Shown here: piece by piece, positions 11,905 through 21,300 of the stretch | Position numbering within the stretch: the stretch's first letter is position 1 | Layout: each line of letters starts with the position of its first letter | Origin: Salvia splendens | Taxonomy: Eukaryota; Streptophyta; Magnoliopsida; Lamiales; Lamiaceae | DNA length: 64,000 bases | Direction of reading: 5' to 3' | Assembly (NCBI RefSeq): GCF_004379255.2 | Contig: NC_056044.1 | Coordinates: 10,766,001 to 10,830,000 of the forward strand | The notes under the pieces: model-generated | The model's database searches: none | What the model was told of the DNA's origin: nothing | The model's input: only the letters and a program-made list of their open reading frames with translations | Translations under genes and position numbers: made by a program

Positions 11905-12885
11905 TAAGGATAGCGAAAGCGGGTAATCCGCGACTAATAAGAGTGATTAAAGAAACGAAAAATAAGGGGGTAGAACTCAAGGAGCTTGCCGAAAAGGCCG
12001 AATCGATTGATACCATAAAATAGAAGCCCAGTATTCAGTTAGATGGTCTCAGAAATAGAATAATCATCTCATCAACTAAATCCGATTTCGATGGTAAGAC
12101 TTTGAAATTCTCACTTAATAAAAGTACAGCGGAATAAGTCCTTACTAAACGACTTCGTTTATGAAGACACGAATCGTCGAAAGATCCACTTGATTAATTA
12201 ATAACATCGACTCCGATCAATACTCCTTCATCTTGACGTTCAACCTGCACATTTAGAAATACATGCAGGGCTGAGTACACATTATATAGTTGTCATCCAT
12301 CAACAGTAACACACAGGGGTTTTCTTGAAAAGGCCCTAGCTTACTAAATTCTTTGGTGATCTTAAAAGTCCAACTGATCAGTCTAAGTTCTTCAATACTC
12401 ATACCATATCTGAAAAGTCGTGTACCGAGAAGGTGGCCACCTTCAAGGACACCATAGTCGGCCAACCCTCTTAGATGGCTCACAACCCTTGTGCACAATA
12501 TTCCGAATATGATTTACAGTCCTATTGGGAACCGAATTCGTTACATAGCTTTGGCGTCGCCAAAACCCTCGGCATATAGCCCTGACAGATAGGCCTCAAA
12601 AACAAACATTTTATGGCATGACAACAACTTGAAAATAATCACAGCTTCATTTTGAGAAAAAGATGATACTTCATAATTTCGCAAAGTATTTGATTTATAT
12701 CCACGCTAATGTGCTGGATATTAAAAGAAAGCCCACCTGATACGCTTATCTCCAAATAAAAACTCTCGTCTGGCCTCACTTGCCATTGAATAATGTATCC
12801 TTTGAAAATAAACAGCGTAGCACGCTAATTAGTACTTGAACTATTTTTCCTGAGAAAAGAATGCATGTATCCTAAAGGATAGCAC

Positions 12886-13370
12886 CTATATCTTAGTCTC
12901 AAACAGCTCGGGGTAACGCTCCTTCATCTTATCTTCCAACTCCCATGTGGCCTCTTCCTGCCCGTGGTGTTCCCATAGTACTTTCACCGAAGTGATAGAT
13001 TTATTCCTTAACTGCTGCACCTTCCGGTCCACAATTGCTTTTGGCTTTTCCTCATAGATCATATCTGGGTTTATTATCATCTCTTCCTGATGAATCACGT
13101 GCCTCGGATCAAACACATATTTCCTAAACTGGGACACATGGAATACATTGTGAACGTTTCCAAAGCTTGGCGGTAGCGCCAATCGATAAGCTACTGGTCC
13201 TACCGCTTCCAGAATCGCGTACGGTCCTATGTATCGGGGTCGGAGTTTTCCCTTGACTCCAAATCTTGTTATCCCTTTTGAGGGCGATACTTTCAAGAAA
13301 ACCTTATCTCCCACATTAAATTGCAAATCATGAACGGTCCTTTTTTTAGTCATGAACAATTGTGTTGCAG
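12886..13370 (-). pseudogene. Gypsy integrase C-terminus with chromodomain-like end
   Basis: On the minus strand the frame reads DLQFNVGDKVFLKVSPSKG, then GPYAILEAVGPVAYRLALP, NVFHVSQFRKY and a terminal EEATWELEDKM...YPELF. These are hallmarks of the post-catalytic integrase tail of plant chromoviruses. Similarity ends abruptly near 13370, where AT-rich DNA begins, so the rest of this upstream unit is gone. It abuts the right end of the shared LTR. Confidence 0.9.
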
Positions 13371-14050
13371 TTTCAAGAGTCACGAGTCTACGAAGGATTA
13401 AAAGTTTTAGTATGTAAAGATGTTTGATGGTACTAATGATATGTAAAAGAAAATATTTAAAAAGTTTGATAAAGAACATATCTTAAACTTTTAATTGTTG
13501 CTCACGACTCTCATTGTGCAATATTGGTATTTCAAAAGTTTGATAAATTATCTTAAACTTATTGAAAGAAAATTTTACCAACTCTCATATCACCCAATCA
13601 TTCAGTATTTTCAATCTAAATTATAAAACAACCGCTACTATATGCATTTCGTCAATATAATTACTTTGATAATACAATTCAATCATGACATCTACTTTGT
13701 ATCAACTACATTTCGTCAATATAATTACTTTGATAATACGATTCAATCATGACATATACTTTGTATCAACTACTATTAGTGTAATCTACATGCTAATAAT
13801 ATTTCGAAAATATGAGTTTGGTGATCAAAACGTGTGAACTATTTATTTTGTTTTGACGAACTTTAATTTTATTTGTATTTTACTATAAACTTTATCCTCA
13901 TAACTCACTGCATAGCTCAATTTTTATATATCTTATTCTAATTGATAAATATTTATTTCTATATATTATTCTAAATAACAACTAGTAGTATATTATTCTC
14001 CATTCTTTCCACAAATTAAAAATGTACTATTTACTCATTTGGAAAAAAAA
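13371..14050. other. AT-rich spacer with a tandem duplication
   Basis: No gene seen. A unit of about 64 bases beginning TTTCGTCAATATAATTACTTTG occurs twice in tandem (about 13646-13709 and 13710-13772) with few differences. Confidence 0.6.
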
Positions 14051-14052
14051 GG

Positions 14053-14900
14053 ATGTGGTTTTGTCATGCATGGAGTGCAGATGAGTTCAGAGGCTGTTAT
14101 TTCACATACCATTACTATGGCGCTAGGAATATTTATGATGTTAGGTTTGTAGCTTCTATTGGTGAAAAGGTCACACGAAGTGTAACTTTTAGTTGGTTGG
14201 AGGCCATCTTCACAAGGGTTCTAAAGTTGAACACGAATGCTTTCGTAGAGTGGATATCTGGTCGTGCCTGCAGAGGATTGATTACAGATGATGTATGTAA
14301 TTAGAGACATGGATTTGTGGCTAATATTGGGGTTTGTTCTATTTTGCTTGCTGAGAGTTGGTGTATTTTTCCTGTATTAGAGTTTTTCTAGAAGATTGGG
14401 GGTGCAAGTTTTGAAAGTAGAGAGCGATAATTATGAACTCCCTTCGTCCCAAGATAAACGAAGCATTTCTTTTGGGCACGGGATTTAAGGAATTGGTATT
14501 TAAAGAGTTAAAGTAGAGAGAGTAAAGTATAAGAGAGAGAAAAGGTAGAGAAGCAAAGAGAATAAAGTAGGTAGAGAATAACGTGAGAGAGAGGATTTTT
14601 TGCCAAAAAGGGAAATGACTCACTTATAGTGAGACATCCCAAAAAGGAATACGACTCGCTTATCTTGGGACGGAGGGAGTAGTTGTTACCAAGATTTTGG
14701 GACACTTCGAAATCTCTACTAATTGTCGAGCATAGTGTTGAGAATTCGCAAATTTCTAGAAGATTTTAACTCGGTCATGGTGCGACATGACAATTATGTT
14801 TATCTGGTATACAACGACATTCATATGCTGGAGAATCCACCCACGATGTTTAATATTTGGTTTCTACATGATAAGTTAGGTATTTCTTATATTCGTTAGT
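14053..14900 (+). pseudogene. LINE-type RNase H remnant split by a MITE
   Basis: The stretch around 14214-14350 reads VLKLNTNAFVEW..GRACRGLI, then RHGFVANIGVCSILLAE after one stop. This is the RNase H (RVT_3) pattern seen at the end of plant LINEs and related proteins. After the MITE (14438-14679) weak related coding continues to about 14880. Stops and shifts occur throughout. The upstream catalytic RT is absent. Confidence 0.55.
14438..14679. mobile_element. Stowaway-type MITE
   Basis: Terminal inverted repeats CTCCCTTCGTCCCAAGATAA and TTATCTTGGGACGGAGGGAG flank an AT-rich interior with purine (AGAGAGTAAAG) runs. It sits inside the RNase H remnant. The right TA is clear; the left flank is altered. 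Confidence 0.85.
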
Positions 14901-15102
14901 TTTTTATATTTTTTTGGCTTCGCCCACTTTTCTAAAATAAATTTACTATTAAATTTGTGCTTAATAGTTAATAGAAAGATTACCTACTATATTTTTTTTA
15001 ATGTGTGCATAATGATTTTATTTTATATTTTATTTTAATTATTTACAGTTTGTTTTCATTGTTTTTAAAAAACTTAATGCCCACGGGTGTTAATACTAGT
15101 TA

Positions 15103-15418
15103 CTCCCTCCGTCCTTGAAAATTTGTCATTTATTTTCATTTTCGTCCGACCTTAAAAATTTGTCACTTTTCATTTTTAATATTTTTTGTGATGGACCACA
15201 TATTCCACTAACTCAATCTCACTCACATTTTATTATAAAATTAATATATAAAAGTAGGATTCACGTGCTACTCAACTTTTTCAATTCACTTTCTATTATA
15301 CAGTATTTCTTAAAACCCTTACCACGTTAAATTGGTGACAAATTATAAAAGAAAAATAGAGTTTGTAAAAGTGACACATAAATTTCACTGAAAAGTGGAC
15401 TACAAATGGGGACGGAGT
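15103..15418. mobile_element. Stowaway-type MITE
   Basis: The left end is TA-CTCCCTCCGTCCTTGAAAATTTG; the right end ...CAAATGGGGACGGAGTG is its complement. The right end directly touches Harbinger element B. Confidence 0.8.
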
Positions 15419-15420
15419 GA

Positions 15421-17466
15421 GAGCATCCACAATGGCGGTGAGCGGACCGGCTAGCCGATCCTTGGCGCTCGCCGGTCCGCTCGCCGAACCATTGCAGCAG
15501 GCGTGCGCCAAATCGGCGAGAAAAACGGCGAGCGCACGCCGATTCCCGATCGCTGGCCGATGCGCTCGCCGATCGACTGGCCGCCATTGCAGGCTCCCGA
15601 TTGGCGAGCGATCGGCCAGCGGATTTTTTTTTTCGAAACACTATATATACGCGATTTGCACGTTATTTTTATTTGCACCACTTATTTTAACGAGTATTCT
15701 CTCTATCTTAATTTTTGTATAAGAGCACAACGCGAAATTGAGCACAACAACGAGCCTACTCCAGGGATGAGCGGGTCTCAAACTCCCACGGTACCCGTGG
15801 GAGGTGGATGGGGTCCGATGGCCGAGTACTACAACATGTACCCTTGGCAGCAGATGATGCACGGGATGGCATCTGGGGGTGGTATGCCGGGATGGCAGGG
15901 GATGATGGAGGGGCCGACGATGCAGGGGTGGCAGGGGGTACCGGCGATGCAACCCGGGATGCAGATGATGCCGGGGTGGGCACCCGGGATGCAGATGATG
16001 CCGGGGTACCCGGGGATGCAGGGGACGCCGGGGGGGGGGGGGGGGACAATGTCTATCGCCCCAGTTTTGATTTTGTGACTGCTTCTTCGTACACATCGAC
16101 CCCATCGGAGACGCAGTTCACTGGGTGTGATACTTTCTCCTTAGAGGAGTTGGGGATAGATCTCGGGGATGCGGACACCCCCGTTCAAACGGGGGGAGTA
16201 GGGCGGGGTCGGGGCGCGCCAAAGAAGAAGAAGGGGAAGGGAAAGAGGGTGGTCGGCGAGTCGTCGCAGCCGGCTGATGACGACAGCCCGACACGGAGGA
16301 AGTGGACGGACGCGGAGAACGTTGCGCTGTCCAAGGCGTGGGTAAGTGTTTGCGATGATCCCCTCGCCTCGAACAATCAGAGGATCGTCAACTTGTGGGC
16401 TAAAATAGCAGCAGCCTACAAGGCATTTTGCCCGGAGAGGAGGCCACGCAGCGGGGAGGAGTTCCGGAAGGGGTGGGACCGAATCAGGGCTGGGGTCTCC
16501 CGATTTTCGGGCTTGTACACCAACGCCCTCCGCATGCAGACCAGTGGCCAAACTGAGGACGACTGCAGAAGGATAGCGGAGAAAGTCTTCCCCGTGCCCG
16601 GGCTTTATAAGGAGTTCACCTACTGGAACTGCTATGAGGTGCTGATGGACTCTGAGAAGTTTCGGGCAGGTGTCGATGTTGGCTGGCCAAAGAAGCAGCG
16701 CCTGAACTATACCGGTGATTACAATGGCGGCAGCAGCGGCGGTTCCCACGACCTCCCCGAGGATGTACAGGAGTTCCCGTCCCCTCCCGCGTTTGCTCGC
16801 CGCACTTGCCCGGTTGGTCAAAGGCAGGCGCAACGGGATCGCCAGGCCTCCCAGGAGGTCCAGTCGGCATCTCCCCTATTGGCGGGTCGACAGCCGAGAT
16901 CCTCTTCTTCGCGCGTCAACAAACGCGAGCTCATGTGTACAAGATCTTAGCTGAATGGAGGGCGGCAACTGACCCCGAGGAGAAGAGTTGTCTTCACGCA
17001 ATGCTCGTGAGTATGCGGGCCGATTTGAATCCCGCCGCGGCATGGGTGGGGGGCTCAGACGCGGGCTCAGATGCCGCAGATTTGGGGGTCCCGGATAGCG
17101 GCGACGACGGCGAGGAGTGAGGCGGAGGCGGGGGCTCGTGTGTGGCGGAGGAGTTTTTTTTAGATTAATGTAATTTTTTTTAATTAATGTACTTTTTTTA
17201 ATTAATGTACTTTTTTAAATTTCAATATTATTATTGAGTTTTCCCGTATCTGTGTCGTAAATTTAATTTCGTATTTTGTGTGATTGTTAATTATTTGTTT
17301 TTATAATTTTGTTTATTGTGACTAGGCTGTGGCTAGGCTATTGCTTGTCCAGTTGCTTGTCTTGATTATATGGGAGGAGGAGTTTTTAGTGCTGCTGATA
17401 TGGCAGGAGGAGTTTGTGGCTAGTCTATGACTGTGTTATGGCTGGGCTATTTCTATTGAAGATGCT
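15421..17466 (+). mobile_element. PIF/Harbinger element B (ORF1 only)
   Basis: The left end GAGCATCCACAATGGCGG and right end ...TCAATTGAAGATGCT-like (GAAGATGCT, ending 17466) form imperfect inverted repeats of the same family as the ends at 55565 and 57304. The interior holds one gene, a Myb/SANT-like ORF1, and no DDE transposase. No clean TAA duplication is visible, perhaps because the left side abuts a MITE and the right side has mutated. Confidence 0.8.
15767..17120 (+). pseudogene. Harbinger ORF1 protein (Myb/SANT-like), frameshifted
   Basis: The ATG at 15767 opens a Met/Gly/Pro/Gln-rich head with repeated GMQMMPG units. A run of 16 G (16030-16045) breaks the frame. The body then continues with a basic patch (KKKKGKGKR) and a SANT/trihelix-like domain: RRKWTDAENVALSKAWVSV, then NQRIVNLWAKIAAAY, RSGEEFRKGWDRI and YWNCYEVLMDSEKF. 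A second shift near 16870 leads to a C-terminus ending at 17120 in an acidic tail. In Pong-like Harbinger elements ORF1 binds DNA and helps the transposase. Two shifts make this copy unlikely to give the full protein. Confidence 0.85.
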
Positions 17467-17473
17467 ATAAATA
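17466..17473 (+). promoter_or_regulatory. Probable TATA box of the ENR gene
   Basis: TATAAATA begins at the last base of Harbinger element B. It is followed by a CT-rich leader (17520-17580) and a likely leader intron with acceptor TGATGCAG at 18290. The upstream promoter is therefore transposon DNA. Confidence 0.5.
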
Positions 17474-18325
17474 AAAAAACACCAATCACATATGGGCGGT
17501 CTTATCAGTCGTTGTGCAGGTCATTATCTTCTTCCCTCCTCTATCTCTTTCCCACATACACACAGAGTAGATAGCATTTGAGACAAATGGTAAATTTGTG
17601 ACAACCTACTAGTAGAATTTAAAGGGGTTTCAGAAGCGTAGGCCCTTTAGCATTTGTCAGTTTTATGGCATCTTCTATCTGTGCATTGTTGAACTAAACA
17701 ATTGTTAGTGAGCTTCGCCGTTTTCATTTTCCTCTGTGTTATTCTTGAGTTCAAATTCTTTGCCATTTACATACTAGTATAAACATGAATATATGAAAGA
17801 TAAATGGCTACTGAATTTGGCTATGGTTTTACCTTTTCATCTAGTCACTGTAAAATGAATAGCTGAAAAATGTAGGAAGAATATAGTTTTTGGCCTTATA
17901 TGCTCATCGATTAGCTTAATTCGTGCAACGAGTGGTATAAACTAGATCATATCCTACTTAAATTGGAAACCAAATGAAAGTATTAGTTTTCTGGCTATTG
18001 AAGAAGTTTGCAAGGCTCATGTCAAGTAATAATGGTAATGTGGTCCATATAGTTTACTGCTTTTAATTCTGATGGGATGTTATCTAACTCTTTCTGGGTA
18101 AAATTGATGAATGTGAAAGTATATACTGACCAATTATGCTCAATCCGGCACCTTTAGTTTGTAAGTAATCAAGTGGTGATTTGGGTGTAGATGCCTGCCT
18201 TCTTGGTTTGGGAATATTGCTTTGTGCTTTGTGAACAATTGTTTTGCTTTCCCTTTGTTAATAAGCAATATGTTTCATATATGATGCAGGTCACAGCTCT
18301 AATCTTTATAATTGTATAATCGACG

Positions 18326-21300
18326 ATGGCAGCTGCTGCTGCTTCAAGCTTGCAGATTGCAGGATCAAAACCCTGTATTTTTTCAGCTAAAAACATTTTA
18401 AAAGGAAAAGTGGCAGATATTGGTATTAAATCATTGACAGCATCGTGGGCCAAACTCTCCAGCGCCTGCCATGTATCATCTGCTCAACATTTCAACCGTC
18501 CCTTAACATCTTCACCTGCAAGATTTGACAAAGCAGTGACTAGAGCAATGTCTGAAACTGGTGAAAGCAAGGCTGCATCTGGGCTATCCATCAATCTGAA
18601 AGGTTTATTATCCTTTATCACCTAACTATGAATTAGTTAGGTGCATACTGGTAAAGTCGCACAGATTTATAATTTCCTTCAGACTCAAGCTTTTATTGGC
18701 CCGATCATAAATTAGGAAGCTGTTGTCTATAACCCTTTATACTAATATGGAAGAAGATTAATGAAGTAGCATTTAAATGCACAAGAGTTGTAAATGAATA
18801 TAGCAGAGAGCGAGTGGGCAATACAATTTAAAACAACGATGATTATTCGATTATGGAATTAGGTTGCATTACTGGATATTGCCTTTTAACATCAGTAGGC
18901 ACATACAGGTGTGGCCATGGTTGGTAGTGGAGCAACTCCCAGAATACAGTATATAAATTACGCACAATAACGTCTTTTTCAAGAACTTTGTTGTTTGAAG
19001 ATATATGTTACCACAAGTAAATTGTCTCACTGACCTTACATTCTTCTAAAGTAATCATGACCCTTTTACTGCAGAGAAGGAGGAAACCAGAAAGTAAATG
19101 TGTAGTTAAGATCATTTTATTCTTACTTCTTGGTGACTCAAAACAGTTGATGGTATTAAGTTTACGTGTGAAATCTATTAGGTAAAAGAGCATTTATCGC
19201 TGGTGTAGCTGATGATAATGGATATGGTTGGGCTATTGCGAAATCTCTAGCTGCTGCAGGAGCTGAAGTTCTCCTTGGAACATGGGTACCTGTAAGTGGA
19301 ATATCTGAAATTGCAGTCTCATTTCTCTTTGATATCGTGTACAGCTGAGTGAATTGACTGTAGAGTTTACTATACAGGTATTGAACATTTTTGAAACTAG
19401 TCTACGGCGTGGGAAATTTGAGGAATCACGCGTGTATGATCTTAATTTTTTATTACTCCAAGTCCAACATTGACTTTGACAAGTATGAACAAAATTGACT
19501 TTGACAAGTATCCTCAGCTGATGAAGATTTTGATTCAGGTTGCCTGATGGCTCCTTGATGGAGATTGCTAAAGTTTATCCATTGGATGCAGTTTATGACA
19601 ATCCAGAAGATGTTCCCGAAGATGTGATTATGACACGTAGAATTTCACCGTTATCAGTGCTTTTGGACAAAACTGCTCATCTTGTTTTTATATTATGCAG
19701 GTAAAAACAAACAAACGTTATGCTGGATCCAGTAATTGGACAGTTAAGGTACTACTAGTTTTCTACCTTTTTTATAACACATGTGGCGACTCTCGATATT
19801 CAACTTAAGAATGAGGTCCTACCATACAATGCCTAGTACAAAAAGTGTATTATTGCTCTCACATAGTTGAAAGAACAGGTTCATGGCTCTCTGTAGGAAC
19901 TATTGAATGAGCATTATACTCTGAGACTGTTTGATATCCTAAAGTTTATCATTTTCGTGAAAAGGTAGCTATATATGATCCTATGTGTAGAAATTGTGTT
20001 CAAATTTTGTTATTTCATGTTACCACCTTCGGTTTGTTCACTTCATAGGGTATAAGGCCATCCGCAATGGGCGGACGATGGCACGCCCGATGGCGCGCAT
20101 CGTCCGCGCCATCGATCGTCCGCGCCCATTGCGGATACGGACGATAGGTCGCGGACGATCGTCGCGGCCGATACTAAGGGCGCGCCATCGTCCTCCCCAT
20201 TGTGGCGTACACGGACGATAGGTCGCGGACGATGGCACGCGGTTTGGTTGTTTTATAAATAGAGTTCATTCGTTTTACATTTCATTTCACAATTTCACTT
20301 TCGAAACTTACATTTACATAATTACTACGAAATGGCTTCAAGTCCAAATAGTCCTATGTTTAGTGGAGATGCGCGTTGGCCGGGTACAGAACCCGGCCAA
20401 TATCGTTCGTTCGACACCAACGCCCAATACGATCCCGATTTCAGTACGGACTCGTACGGGTTGTCGGACATGGAGCCGTCTCCAACCCGACCAGTCGCCC
20501 CCTCCCGACGTGACGCCGCAGCGGCCGATCCCGACCCCGCCGCGACCGCTTCCGCCCCAGCCAAAAAGAAGCGGAACCGGCAGCGGGCGCAGAAGTTGCC
20601 GCCTCCCGGTGATTGCGATGAGTACGCCCCCGGTCGTACAAACTACACCGACGAGGAAACTCTCATTTTGGCCCGGTGTTGGGTAGATATATCGGAAGAT
20701 CCGATATTCGCGAACAACCAGAGGCAGTTCGCGTACTGGGAGCGCATCGCCGACCTCTACAATGCGGCCAAGCCGCCGAACGCGTACAAGCGCAAGCGTG
20801 AGCAACTCCGCAAGCACTGGGATCAAGTGAAGAAGCAAGTGAACTTGTACGCGGCGGAGTTCGAGAAGTGCGCGCGGGCACAGGGGAGCGGCGAGAGCTG
20901 GGAAGACGTGCGTGCTAAAGCGATATTGTCGTACCGGTCGATGTTCGGCGAGTTCAAGCACGAGGCCATCTGGACGCTTTTGAGGGACAAGCAGAAATTC
21001 CAAGGTGGAATTCTGCACACTAGTGCGCCAAAGAGGATGAAGACCACCGAAGTTGGTGGTTACACGAGCAGCGGCAGCGGCAATCAACCGGTTGACCTCA
21101 ACCGGTTGTACGTGGACGACAGCGGTTCCGGCACACCGATGTCCTCCCGACGTCCTCCCGGCGTCAAGGCTGCGAAGGCCAAAGGGAAGGCGGCCGCGAC
21201 CTCATCCTCGACCGCTGCAACCCCACCTCCGCTCCCGGAAATGCTCCCGCCCCAGGCAGCCGAAGTGTATTCGTCGTTGGCGACAGCGTCGATGGCGAGG

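Larger units (their letters stand above)
10161..12880 (-). repeat. Gypsy LTR shared by two units, interrupted by Harbinger
   Basis: The LTR end (TGTCACAACC on the plus strand) adjoins the primer-binding site on its left. An integrase C-terminus lies to its right, so the LTR is both the 5' LTR of the left unit and the 3' LTR of a right unit. It matches the fragment at 4971-5362. Bases 10183-11904 are a foreign insertion. Without it the LTR is about 1 kb. The right boundary is estimated from the integrase stop at 12886. Confidence 0.75.

Noticed and set aside
12253..12498. 81-residue minus-strand frame
   Set aside because: Lies inside the gypsy LTR and is truncated in the other LTR copy; not a gene.
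15641..16833. Long minus-strand frames in Harbinger B
   Set aside because: Pro/His/Arg-rich low-complexity shadows of the GC-rich ORF1 on the plus strand.
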